Assembly (NCBI RefSeq): GCF_019355055.1
Contig: NZ_CP048411.1
Location: forward strand, 1,550,001-1,614,000
DNA from: Pseudomonas sp. MTM4
GTDB taxonomy: Bacteria; Pseudomonadota; Gammaproteobacteria; Pseudomonadales; Pseudomonadaceae
Direction of reading: 5' to 3'
DNA length: 64,000 nucleotides
Each line of letters begins with the position of its first letter. The stretch's first letter is position 1. The notes beneath the pieces are model-generated. The model was not told the DNA's origin and made no database searches. It saw only the letters and a list, made by a program, of their open reading frames with translations. This document shows, one piece after another, positions 1 through 7,782 of the stretch. Made by a program: the position numbers and the translations under genes.

Positions 1-860
1 GCTTTCTGATTGGTAACCTCGGTGCGAATGACCTGAGTACCGCTAGGAGGTGATGCCGTCATAGCTGATGGGCTTGTTGGGGTACGAATCCCAAGTGATT
101 CAGCAATTGTGATCGCCTCGTTAAGCTCCTGAATACGGTTCATTCGACGGGTCTTGAGCTCGACACGTAACGCTGTGAGTTCATCCTGTAATTCGGCGCG
201 CTTCAAGGCGTCCTCTTCCAGCAGCGCTGCGATCTTCGCCTCTTTAGTAGCCGAATAACTTGCGCGCTGAGCCTCCATGTTCATATCCAGGCTGGCCAAG
301 CGGTTTTTGATCAGGCTTTCAAGGTCTTCCGCGATTTCGCGACGCTCAAGCTCAAGTACATGCGCGACGAAGCCATTGACCACCGCAGCGCCATCCATTC
401 CTTTAGGGTAGGTCAGCCTAAGCCCGACGAAGGCGCTTCGGTTGTCCGTGCGCTTGGGATCAGGAAAGAGCATTTCGAAGGCGTTTTCGTTGAAATCGGC
501 AAATGCCTGCTCAAGCGAGTCGCCACGCTTCTCAATCTGCTGGAAAAGCTCTTGGTTATTCAGAAAGAAGTCGAGCCGGTTGTCATAGGATGAAAGCGCA
601 CCGGCTACTCTGTTGATGGCCTCTTCCGGGGTGAGCTTGTAGATGCCGGTCTCGTTGAGTTGATCCAGGCTGCTCTGAGGGACGGGGCGTAGATAAGTTC
701 TTGTCTGGTAGTAAGGAGTCGCAAGGAAAGCGTAAGCGGCTGCGATAAGCGTAACGACCGCCGCTATTCCGAGAATCAGAAGCTTCTGACGCCAAAGCGC
801 CCGAAACAGCTCGACTAGGTCTATCTCTTCAGCTGTGGAGGTTTGGTACTGCACGGTCAT
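1..860 (-). CDS. wzz: Wzz-type O-antigen chain-length determinant (C-terminus off window)
   Basis: The gene starts at ATG 858-860 behind a strong AAGGAG Shine-Dalgarno sequence and stays open to the window edge, giving about 286 residues. A short cytoplasmic N-terminus leads into one membrane helix at about residues 30-50 (KLLILGIAAVVTLIAAAYAF). A periplasmic part follows that is rich in charged, coiled-coil-like sequence, as in Wzz polysaccharide co-polymerases that set O-antigen length together with Wzy. The second membrane helix expected near the C-terminus lies outside the window. It sits 134 bp downstream of ihfB on the same strand. Wzz after ihfB is a familiar Pseudomonas arrangement. 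An exopolysaccharide co-polymerase is the main alternative. Confidence 0.85.
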   Translation of the reverse strand, partial: MTVQYQTSTAEEIDLVELFRALWRQKLLILGIAAVVTLIAAAYAFLATPYYQTRTYLRPVPQSSLDQLNETGIYKLTPEEAINRVAGALSSYDNRLDFFLNNQELFQQIEKRGDSLEQAFADFNENAFEMLFPDPKRTDNRSAFVGLRLTYPKGMDGAAVVNGFVAHVLELERREIAEDLESLIKNRLASLDMNMEAQRASYSATKEAKIAALLEEDALKRAELQDELTALRVELKTRRMNRIQELNEAITIAESLGIRTPTSPSAMTASPPSGTQVIRTEVTNQK

Positions 861-994
861 CCCAACTCCTTGTTATAAATGCGCTTCAATGCAAAGCAGG
901 CGAACCGGAGTTAGTGCACGGTTAAGCCGGAAAGTTCGCTCACGCTGAAATTTTGCGACTTCTAAGAGAGAGATTATGAGTGCGACTGCGCTCG

Positions 995-1279
995 TTATTC
1001 TTCTTCGTTCACCCGATCACGCAATTCTTTGCCCGGCTTGAAATGCGGGACGAATTTGCCATCGAGCGGGACGGACTGGCCGGTCTTGGGGTTACGGCCG
1101 ACGCGCGGGGCGCGGTAATGGAGAGAGAAACTGCCGAAGCCGCGGATTTCGATACGGTCTCCGGTCGCCAGTGCTTGGGCCATTTGCTCAAGCATGGTCT
1201 TGATTGCCAGTTCCACATCCTTGGACGAAAGCAGCCCTTGTTGGGTGACGATACGCTCGATCAACTCCGACTTGGTCAT
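995..1279 (-). CDS. ihfB: Integration host factor subunit beta
   Basis: The product is 94 residues, the normal length for IHF beta, starting [10 protein letters not shown] and carrying the DNA-bending arm with RNPKTG followed by [19 protein letters not shown]. With IHF alpha it bends DNA sharply at specific sites in the nucleoid and assists sigma-54 promoters, recombination and transposition. An AAGGGA-like Shine-Dalgarno sequence precedes the ATG. The usual upstream neighbour rpsA is absent here; the DNA upstream is a REP array with a RAYT transposase instead. Because IHF and gyrase are known to bind some REP clusters, the closeness is notable, but no functional link can be claimed. Confidence 0.97.
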   Translation of the reverse strand: MTKSELIERIVTQQGLLSSKDVELAIKTMLEQMAQALATGDRIEIRGFGSFSLHYRAPRVGRNPKTGQSVPLDGKFVPHFKPGKELRDRVNEEE

Positions 1280-1440
1280 GGTTTTCCCTTCGTTTTCAAG
1301 CGGCTAGATCATTTGGGTTGCGTTCGTTTGTAGCATGTTGTTCAGAGTTTGAACAGCCTGGACGATGGTAAGGGTCATTGACAGCTGGTGCATGGTCTGG
1401 GTGTAGGCTCGCCCATGAAAGCAGTTCGGATACTTTTGCT

Positions 1441-1684
1441 CTTGTTGGGGCCTGACCTCGGGGCGAAGCTTTTGCTCTTGTGCTGGCATGGGGTTCGCAT
1501 TCGCCGCGAGGGCGCCTCCTACAACAGCGTCGAGCAGCGTGCTTTTTGTGGGAGGCCCAACCTCGGGGCGAGGCCTTTGCTCTTGTGCTGGCATAAGGGT
1601 CGCTTTCGCCGCGAGGGCGCGCCTCCTACAAGAGGGTGTGGGGTGGGTTTGAGTTTTGTGCGGGAGGCACGGCCAGGGTGAGGC
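1441..1684. repeat. REP/BIME cluster upstream of RAYT
   Basis: There are two alternating pairs of palindromic REP units: a forward type at about 1447-1473 and 1548-1577 (core GAGGCCCAACCTCGGGGCGA) and an inverted type at about 1501-1524 and 1606-1632 (core CGCCGCGAGGGCGCGCCTCC). A degenerate half unit lies at 1659-1683. Forward and inverted units are separated by a spacer containing TTGCTCTTGTGCTGGCAT. This is the organisation of a bacterial interspersed mosaic element, and the same units recur on the far side of the transposase gene. The rest of 1280-1440 holds no gene I can support. Confidence 0.85.
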
Positions 1685-1723
1685 ATTGGCACTACGCTGC
1701 GGGCTAGATAACAAGGAGTTCGA

Positions 1724-2170
1724 ATGAGCAAGGGCGCTTATTTTTCATCAAGCCGACTACGTGCGGGTCGATGGTCCAATGAAGGACAGATTTATCTGGT
1801 CACGGCAGTTACAAAACATCGCCGGCCAATCTTCCAGGACTTCCTCACTGCTCGGGAGCTGATTCGCGTCATGCGAGACGATGCGGCACGGGACTCGCAC
1901 GAAACATTAGCTTTTGTTGTGATGCCGGATCATCTGCATTGGCTGCTGGAGTTGCGACAAGAATCATTGTCGCGACTGGTAGGGCGGGTGAAGTCGATAT
2001 CAGCGAGGCATATCGGCGGTCGGATTTGGCAGGATGGGTTTCATGATCGCGCGTTGCGCAAGGATGAGGATCTTCAGGCGATGGCGAGATATGTCGTTGC
2101 CAATCCGCTAAGGGCGGGGCTGGTAGAGCGGATCGGCGATTATCCGCATTGGGATGCAGTTTGGTTGTAA
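1724..2170 (+). CDS. REP-associated tyrosine transposase (RAYT, Y1 family)
   Basis: The product is 148 residues with the HUH motif MPDHLHWLL (His70, His72) and a candidate nucleophile Tyr123 in ARYVVANPLRAGL, both typical of TnpA-REP proteins. These proteins bind and nick single-stranded REP hairpins and are thought to spread REP sequences around the chromosome. The ATG follows an AAGGAG Shine-Dalgarno sequence. The gene is bracketed by REP clusters on both sides, the expected layout of a REPtron. It is intact, with no frameshift. Neighbouring genes all run the other way, so it probably has its own transcript. Confidence 0.93.
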   Translation: MSKGAYFSSSRLRAGRWSNEGQIYLVTAVTKHRRPIFQDFLTARELIRVMRDDAARDSHETLAFVVMPDHLHWLLELRQESLSRLVGRVKSISARHIGGRIWQDGFHDRALRKDEDLQAMARYVVANPLRAGLVERIGDYPHWDAVWL

Positions 2171-2205
2171 TAGGTAAAAACTGCCGCGCTTTGCACCATC
2201 CTTTC

Positions 2206-2722
2206 ACCGCAAGCGCGCCTCCTACGAACAGTGTCGGGGCAGCGTGCTTTTTGGGGAGGCCCGACCTCGGGGCGAAGCTTTCTGCTTTTGAGCTGCATAG
2301 GGTGCGCATTCGCCGCGGGGGCGCGCCTCCTACAAGCAGTGTTGGGCAGCGTGCTTTTTGTGGGAGGCCCGACCTCGGGGCGAAGCTTTCTGCTTTTGAG
2401 CTGCATAGAGTGCGCGTTCGCCGCGGGGGCGCGCCTCCTACAAGCAGTGTTGGGGCAGCGTGCTTTTTGTGGGAGGCCCGACCTCGGGGCGAAGCTTTCT
2501 GCTTTTGAGCTGCATAGAGTGCGCGTTCGCCGCGGGGGCGCGCCTCCTACAAGCAGTGTTGGGGCAGCGTGCTTTTTGTGGGAGGCCCGACCTCGGGGCG
2601 AAGCTTTCTGCTTTTGAGCTGCATAGAGTGCGCGTTCGCCGCGGGGGCGCGCCTCCTACAAGCAGTGTTGGGGCAGCGTGCTTTTTGTGGGAGGCCCGAC
2701 GTCGGGGCGAAGCTTTTTTTGG
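2206..2722. repeat. REP array, five forward units with about 109-bp period
   Basis: The forward core GGGAGGCCCGACCTCGGGGC begins at 2254, 2362, 2471, 2580 and 2689 (the last with one change), so the period is 108, 109, 109 and 109 bp. Between successive forward cores lies an inverted core GCGGGGGCGCGCCTCCTACA, and a partial inverted unit at 2209-2229 opens the array. The spacers are almost identical (TTTCTGCTTTTGAGCTGCAT, then AGTGCGCGTTCGCC), which indicates recent tandem amplification of a complete BIME. Open frames crossing it are repeats of the same translated unit and not a protein. The array ends about 45 bp before the deaD terminator. Confidence 0.92.
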
Positions 2723-2767
2723 GGTGCGCTCGTTAGCAGGCCTCCTTGAAAACGGTAGGGTCGTGAA

Positions 2768-2803
2768 ACAAAAAAGGGGTGGGCTATCAAGCCCACCCCT
2801 TTG
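2768..2803 (-). terminator. Rho-independent terminator of deaD
   Basis: Read on the minus strand, AAAGGGGTGGGCT and AGCCCACCCCTTT form a 13-bp stem with a 4-nt loop and run into a T tract, 16-51 bases after the deaD stop codon. The stem is A/T-flanked on both strands, so it may stop transcription from either side, including leakage from the REP array. Confidence 0.9.
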
Positions 2804-2818
2804 ATCACCTCAGGACGA

Positions 2819-4489
2819 TCAATCCTCGCGATAGCGACGCAGCTTGAGTTGCTTGCCGCCGACGCGGGTGTCCTTGAGTTTGCCCAGCAGACGCTCCAGG
2901 CCTTCTTCCGGCAGCTCGACCAGGCTGAAGCTGTCACGCACCTGGATGCGGCCGATGGCTTCGCGGGCCAGGCCGCCTTCATTGAGGATGGCGCCGAGCA
3001 GGTTGCGGGCGGCGATGCCGTCGCGGGCGCCCAGCGGAGTACGGCAACGGGCGCGACCTTCGGCCAGCGGAATCGGCGCACGACGCTCACGGTCACCGCT
3101 GCGCTCTGGACGATCGGAACGCTCAGCGCGTTCACGCGGGCTGCTGGTCGGAACCAGCGGCTGCTCTTTTTCGACGTCAGCCAGAGTCAGCGCCTGACCA
3201 TTGGTAGCCTTGCGCAACAGCGCAGCGGCCAATGCACGAGGGCTGCAGCCGATATCGGCAACCAGCTTGTCGAGCAGTTCGCCATGGCTGGCTTCGGCAT
3301 CAGCTACCAGCGGCGACAGGCTGCTGGTGAGTTTCTTGATGCGCGCATCCAACACCTGCTGGGCGTTAGGCAGACGGGCCTCGGCAACCTTTTGGTTGGT
3401 AACGCGCTCGATGACCTGCAGCATGCGGCGCTCACGTGGAGTGACCAGCAGCAGTGCGCGACCCTCGCGACCAGCACGGCCAGTACGGCCGATGCGGTGC
3501 ACGTAGGACTCCGGATCGTAGGGCATGTCCACGTTGAATACGTGGGTGATACGGGCCACGTCGAGGCCACGGGCAGCGACGTCAGTAGCGACGACGATGT
3601 CCAGACGACCATCCTTGAGCGATTCGATTACGCGCTCGCGCTGATTCTGAGCGATGTCGCCATTCAGTGCGGCAGCCTTGTAGCCCTTGGCTTCCAACGC
3701 AGCGGCCAGATCAAGAGTGGCTTGTTTGGTACGTACGAAGGCGATCAGCGCGTCGAAATCTTCGACTTCCAGCAAACGCAGCACGGCCGGGATTTTCTGG
3801 TCGGCATGAACCATCAGGTGCGCCTGCTCGATGCGGGCGACGGTCTGGGTCTTAGCGGCGATCTTGATGTGCTGCGGCTCGCGCAGGTGCTTCTCGGCGA
3901 TGGCGCGGATGGAGTGCGGCAGGGTCGCGGAGAACAGCACGCTCTGGCGGCTTTCCGGCATGGCTTCGAAGATGACTTCGAGGTCATCCATGAAGCCCAG
4001 CTTCAGCATTTCGTCGGCTTCGTCGAGTACCAGGTACTGGATGGTCGACAGCAGCGCGCTGTTGCGGCTTAGGTGGTCGACCAGACGGCCAGGGGTGGCG
4101 ACGATAATTTGCGCGCCTTGGCGGATGGCTTTGAGCTGCGGCCCCATCGGGGCGCCACCGTACACGGCGACAACGCCAACGCCAGGCATCTGCTTGGAAT
4201 AGGTTTCGAACGCGGTAGCGACCTGCAGGGCGAGTTCGCGGGTTGGCGCGAGGATCAGCGCCTGTGGCTCACGCTTGGCCGGATCGATTTTGGACAGAAT
4301 GGGCAGCGCGAAGGCTGCGGTCTTGCCGGTACCGGTCTGGGCCTGGCCGATCATGTCGTGGCCGCCGAGAATTACCGGGATAGCCTGGCTCTGGATCGCC
4401 GAAGGCTCTTCGTAGCCCACCGCGATAACAGCAGCGAGTACAGAAGGATGAATACCGAGTGCGGCAAAGCCGCCGATTTCCTGGGTCAT
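2819..4489 (-). CDS. deaD: DEAD-box ATP-dependent RNA helicase DeaD/CsdA
   Basis: The product has 556 residues with all core helicase motifs in order: Q motif (GYEEPSAIQSQAIP), Walker A AQTGTGKTAAF, PTRELALQV, TPGRLVDH, DEADEML, SATLP, and the second RecA domain with DVAARGLDV and HRIGRTGRAGREG. A basic Arg/Glu/Pro-rich linker then leads to a DbpA-type RNA-binding domain at the C-terminus, as in CsdA. It unwinds structured RNA in ribosome assembly and mRNA decay, mostly in the cold. I chose ATG 4487-4489 (MTQEIGGFAALG) because the family begins there and AGGAAAAG lies just upstream; an in-frame extension to 4561 has no support. The start codon is paired in a hairpin (see the leader entry). 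Confidence 0.96.
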   Translation of the reverse strand: MTQEIGGFAALGIHPSVLAAVIAVGYEEPSAIQSQAIPVILGGHDMIGQAQTGTGKTAAFALPILSKIDPAKREPQALILAPTRELALQVATAFETYSKQMPGVGVVAVYGGAPMGPQLKAIRQGAQIIVATPGRLVDHLSRNSALLSTIQYLVLDEADEMLKLGFMDDLEVIFEAMPESRQSVLFSATLPHSIRAIAEKHLREPQHIKIAAKTQTVARIEQAHLMVHADQKIPAVLRLLEVEDFDALIAFVRTKQATLDLAAALEAKGYKAAALNGDIAQNQRERVIESLKDGRLDIVVATDVAARGLDVARITHVFNVDMPYDPESYVHRIGRTGRAGREGRALLLVTPRERRMLQVIERVTNQKVAEARLPNAQQVLDARIKKLTSSLSPLVADAEASHGELLDKLVADIGCSPRALAAALLRKATNGQALTLADVEKEQPLVPTSSPRERAERSDRPERSGDRERRAPIPLAEGRARCRTPLGARDGIAARNLLGAILNEGGLAREAIGRIQVRDSFSLVELPEEGLERLLGKLKDTRVGGKQLKLRRYRED

Positions 4490-4522
4490 GGGTCTTTTCC
4501 TGATGCTCCGCAAAGACCCATG
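4486..4522 (-). promoter_or_regulatory. deaD leader: start-codon hairpin plus 11-codon upstream ORF
   Basis: CATGGGTCTTT (minus strand, 4522-4512) and AAAGACCCATG (4497-4487) are perfect 11-bp reverse complements with a 14-nt loop. The last three bases of the right arm are the deaD start codon, and the AGGAAAAG Shine-Dalgarno sequence spans loop and stem. The left arm carries its own ATG (4521-4519), which opens an 11-codon reading frame, MGLCGASGKDP, whose TGA stop overlaps the deaD ATG as ATGA. The geometry is seen directly. That it controls translation, for example by temperature or by coupling, is inference. Confidence 0.6.
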
Positions 4523-4957
4523 TTCCGAAGCTGCGCATGCCATGCAAAACCCGAAGGTCACCCTGGCAGCCTGGTCGGCGGGGTTTGCGAAAACGTATTG
4601 AATGATGAATCGTCTAGGACAGCCGCGAGAAGCGGACAGCAGCCGAAGCAGCGCTTCGTGTGTTGCAGTACCTGAACGCAGGCTGGGTTTCAGCCGGCGC
4701 GTACTATACCGGAATTCTGTGAAGCTGTGCGCGCATTTTGTCTTGTGGGTTAAGTTCGTGGCGACTCGGCGGGGGACCGCGTTTTGCTTTGGCTATGTCT
4801 GCGTTAAGTGTTGGGGTTGGTGCAAAGCGGTCAGCGTGGGCTAACGCGGAACGCCGCCCGGCCACCCTACAAGGCTCGGAGCCTTTTCCGAACCAATTGG
4901 CAACAGCTTCCTTTGCTTTTCGCCTCGGGGCGGCGTGAGGCTGCGACCTCCCTGCCT
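4523..4957. other. Intergenic region upstream of deaD
   Basis: No gene is supported in this 435-bp gap. A candidate -10 box TATAGT for deaD (plus-strand ACTATA at 4703-4708) would give a leader of about 200 nt, but I see no good -35 box. Bases 4836-4873 (GTGGGCTAACGCGGAACGCC, then GCCCGGCCACCCTAC) match the GTAGGGTGGGC repeat family found at 7184-7633 and 53331-53475. Confidence 0.5.
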
Positions 4958-5707
4958 TTAACTGGCTGGTCGTAGCGCATCGATTAGTGAATCCAGTGAA
5001 TAACCAAGACGCGGTGCCAGGGTCGCGGCGCGCTCGCGCAAGGCGGGTATATCGAGCATCTGCTCCAGATCGGCCGGAACGAACAGTACGACATTGCCCT
5101 CCTTCACCGGGCACTCCCAATAATGGCGGTGGAACAGACCGCGCAGCAGGGCAGCACCAAGCGGTTTGTCTTCGTCAGTGCCCCACTGATTGATGATCAG
5201 CCAACCGTCTGGGTTCAGCTTCTGCTGACAGCGTTCGAGAAAGCGCCATGCCAGATGCGCCGCGGCCGGGCCCACATCGGTGTAGAGGTCGACGAATATC
5301 AGATCGGCGGTTTCGGCCGAGTCGAGCAGCTCTAACGCGTCACCGATGCGTATGTAGAGCCGCGAGTCGCTCTGCAGGCCCAAATAACGCATTGCCAGCT
5401 CCGGCACGTCCGGGCGCAGTTCGATGGCCTCGACGTCTTCCAGAGGCAGGAATTCGAGGCACGCTTGAGTCAGCGTCCCCGCGCCGAGGCCGAGAAACAG
5501 GGCGGTCTCGGGCTGTGCATGCATTAGGCCGCCCATCAGCATGGCGCGTGTGTAGTCGTACTCCAACCAGCTTGGGTCTCGCGTGAACACACAGCTTTGC
5601 TCGACCGCCGCGCCGAACTCGAGAAATCGGTAATCCCCTACTTCCAGCACGCGGATCAAGCCAAAAGCGTCATGTACTTCGGCCAGCATTACTTCCTGCT
5701 TGTCCAT
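4958..5707 (-). CDS. Spermidine synthase-like protein (class I methyltransferase fold)
   Basis: The product has 249 residues with a Rossmann fold nucleotide/SAM-binding motif [16 protein letters not shown] at about residues 86-101 and an acidic strand end [10 protein letters not shown]. The later segment [14 protein letters not shown] resembles the catalytic loop region of spermidine synthases. Similarity supports the polyamine aminopropyltransferase/methyltransferase superfamily, but the true substrate is not shown by the sequence. ATG 5705-5707 (MDKQEVML) is preferred because GGAGTGAG lies before it. It is divergent from the DAHP synthase gene across 115 bp. Confidence 0.75.
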   Translation of the reverse strand: MDKQEVMLAEVHDAFGLIRVLEVGDYRFLEFGAAVEQSCVFTRDPSWLEYDYTRAMLMGGLMHAQPETALFLGLGAGTLTQACLEFLPLEDVEAIELRPDVPELAMRYLGLQSDSRLYIRIGDALELLDSAETADLIFVDLYTDVGPAAAHLAWRFLERCQQKLNPDGWLIINQWGTDEDKPLGAALLRGLFHRHYWECPVKEGNVVLFVPADLEQMLDIPALRERAATLAPRLGYSLDSLIDALRPAS

Positions 5708-5822
5708 TGCGCTCACTCCAAACCGGTCGGCGCATCTTAGCAGCCTGATTGGCAAGGGCTATCAGCTACGGCGCAGCGCATCAGGTAAAATCCGCGCACT
5801 TTTCGCGCAGAGAATCTATTCG

Positions 5823-7172
5823 ATGAGCCATACCTGGAACCCGACCAGCTGGAGAAACAAACCCATCCAGCAGCAGCCCGACTATCCTGACGCCGAGCAT
5901 CTCCAGCGTGTCGAGGCGACCCTGGCGAGCCTGCCGCCGCTGGTATTCGCTGGCGAGGCGCGGGAGCTGCGCCGACAGTTCGCCGAGGTGACCCAGGGCC
6001 GCGCCTTCCTTCTGCAGGGTGGAGATTGCGCGGAAAGCTTCGCCGAGTTTTCCGCACCGAAAATACGCGACACCTTCAAGGTGCTGCTCCAGATGGCAGT
6101 GGTCATGACCTTCGCCGCGGGCTGCCCGGTGATTAAGGTCGGCCGCATGGCCGGGCAATTCGCCAAGCCGCGTTCCTCTGGCAACGAGACCATCGATGGC
6201 GTCACCCTGCCCGCCTACCGCGGCGATATCGTCAACGGTATCGATTTTGACGAGAAAAGCCGCGTGCCGGATCCGGATCGTCTGCTGCAGGCCTATCATC
6301 AATCCACGTCCAGCCTGAACCTGCTGCGCGCCTTCGCCCAGGGCGGTTTTGCCGATCTGCACCAGGTGCATCAATGGAATCTCGATTTCATCGCCAACTC
6401 GCAGATGGCGGAGAAGTACCACCGGCTGGGCGCGCGGATCGATCAGGCGCTCAGATTCATGCGCGCCTGCGGGATGGACAACGCACCGCAGCTACGCGAA
6501 ACCAGCTTTTTCACCGCTCACGAGGCGCTGCTGCTGAACTATGAGCAGGCATTCGTACGTCAGGACAGCCTGACCGGCGGCTGGTACGACTGCTCGGCGC
6601 ATATGCTCTGGATCGGCGACCGCACGCGGCAACTGGACGGTGCCCATGTCGAGTTTCTGCGCGGCGTGGGCAACCCGATCGGGGTGAAGGTCGGGCCAAG
6701 TATGGACAGCGAGGAATTGATCCGCCTGATCGATATACTCAATCCAGAGAACGATCCGGGTCGCTTGAACCTCATCGTGCGAATGGGTGCCGACAAGGTC
6801 GAAGCAGGTCTGCCACGCCTGATCCAGACGGTGCAGGCCGAAGGCCGCCAGGTGCTGTGGAGTTCGGACCCGATGCACGGCAACACCATGAAGGCATCCA
6901 GCGGTTACAAGACTCGGGACTTCGCTCGGGTTCTCGCCGAAGTGCGGCAGTTCTTCGACGTGCACCGCGCCGAGGGCAGCTACCCGGGCGGCATTCATAT
7001 CGAGATGACCGGGCAGAACGTCACCGAGTGCATCGGCGGTTCGCGCCCGATTACCGAGGACGGCCTTTCCGATCGCTATCACACCCACTGCGATCCGCGG
7101 CTCAACGCCGATCAATCGCTGGAAATGGCGTTCATGATTGCCGAGACGCTGAAGCAGGTGCGGCCGAGCTGA
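5823..7172 (+). CDS. Class II 3-deoxy-7-phosphoheptulonate (DAHP) synthase
   Basis: The product has 449 residues, the normal size for the plant-like type II enzyme, with family landmarks [69 protein letters not shown] and [18 protein letters not shown]. It condenses phosphoenolpyruvate and erythrose 4-phosphate in the first shikimate-pathway step. The Cys, Lys, Glu and Asp ligands expected around the metal site lie in these conserved blocks. ATG 5823 ([14 protein letters not shown]) fits family starts; an upstream in-frame extension covers only the promoter region, which shows a TAAAAT -10-like box. I do not assign a symbol because several aro/phz paralogues share this fold. Confidence 0.95.
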   Translation: MSHTWNPTSWRNKPIQQQPDYPDAEHLQRVEATLASLPPLVFAGEARELRRQFAEVTQGRAFLLQGGDCAESFAEFSAPKIRDTFKVLLQMAVVMTFAAGCPVIKVGRMAGQFAKPRSSGNETIDGVTLPAYRGDIVNGIDFDEKSRVPDPDRLLQAYHQSTSSLNLLRAFAQGGFADLHQVHQWNLDFIANSQMAEKYHRLGARIDQALRFMRACGMDNAPQLRETSFFTAHEALLLNYEQAFVRQDSLTGGWYDCSAHMLWIGDRTRQLDGAHVEFLRGVGNPIGVKVGPSMDSEELIRLIDILNPENDPGRLNLIVRMGADKVEAGLPRLIQTVQAEGRQVLWSSDPMHGNTMKASSGYKTRDFARVLAEVRQFFDVHRAEGSYPGGIHIEMTGQNVTECIGGSRPITEDGLSDRYHTHCDPRLNADQSLEMAFMIAETLKQVRPS

Positions 7173-7183
7173 TAACTCTTACC

Positions 7184-7633
7184 GCTTGTAGGGTGGGCCG
7201 GGGCGGCGGTCCGCTTCAGCCCACCAATCAAACCTGAAAATCCCGGTGGGCTGAAGCCCACCCTACGCGTTGCCCCCGCTGCGGCAGTTTGAAGCCGCTC
7301 AAGGCTTCTCCTGTCGTACTGCGGCCTGCACGGATCGGCAAGAGGCCAGCACCACACCGCGCAGTGCTGTCTGAATCTCCTGATGCGGTACGCCATCGTG
7401 ATTGGGCGGCTTGTAGGGTGGGCCGGGCGGCGTTCCGCTTCAGCCCACCAATCAAACTTGAAAATCCCGGTGGGCTGAAGCCCCACCCTACGCGTTGCCC
7501 CCGCTGCGGCAGTTTGAAGCCGCTCAAGGCTTCTCCTGTCGTACTGCGGCTTGCCTGCACGGATTGACAAGAGGCCGGCACCACACCGCGCAGTGCTGTC
7601 TAAATCGCTTGATGCAGTACGTCATCGTGATCG
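7184..7633. repeat. Tandem duplication of a roughly 225-bp intergenic repeat
   Basis: Copy 1 (7184-7408) and copy 2 (7409-about 7633) are nearly identical over their full length, both beginning CTTGTAGGGTGGGCCG and ending near TACGCCATCGTGAT / TACGTCATCGTGAT. Each contains an inverted pair in which GTAGGGTGGGC meets GCCCACCCTAC through GCTTCAGCCCACC and GGTGGGCTGAAGC. Copy 2 has a few small insertions. Pieces of the same family recur at 4836-4873 and 53331-53475. No coding sequence is supported in either copy. It probably lies in the 3-prime region of the DAHP synthase transcript. Confidence 0.88.
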
Positions 7634-7651
7634 GCCAGCAGTGGAGTCCGT

Positions 7652-7704
7652 ATTAATTAGCAAACTAATCATTAGTCTAACCACTAATTCGCTTGCTAAT
7701 TAAT
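7652..7704. promoter_or_regulatory. Nested palindromic operator before DASS transporter gene
   Basis: ATTAATTAGCAA (7652-7663) and TTGCTAATTAAT (7693-7704) are a perfect 12-bp inverted repeat. Between them lies a second palindrome, ACTAATCATTAGT (7664-7676), and a lone CACTAATTCG half site. The block is much more A/T-rich than its surroundings and ends just before a TAGAAT -10-like box at 7710-7715. TTAG/CTAA half sites of this kind resemble MarR or LysR family operators; the regulator is not identifiable here. Control of the gene at 7783 is inferred from position. Confidence 0.6.
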
Positions 7705-7782
7705 GGCTGTAGAATCCGCGCTGCATTTGACCCGGATTTCCTACGCCCTCTCGCAGCCGGGTCATCGAAAGAGGAAACCTTC

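Noticed and set aside
2206..2722. Regular 109-bp repeats considered as a CRISPR array
   Set aside because: The spacers are nearly identical to each other, the units are paired palindromes and no cas genes are nearby; it is a REP/BIME array.
2149..2804. Overlapping open frames with repeated peptide units (GRPDLGAKLSAFELHR-like)
   Set aside because: They are the translation of the REP array, with no start context and no protein family.
2801..4072. 423-codon open frame antisense to deaD
   Set aside because: It mirrors the strongly conserved helicase gene and has no recognisable protein features; it is a GC-rich shadow frame.
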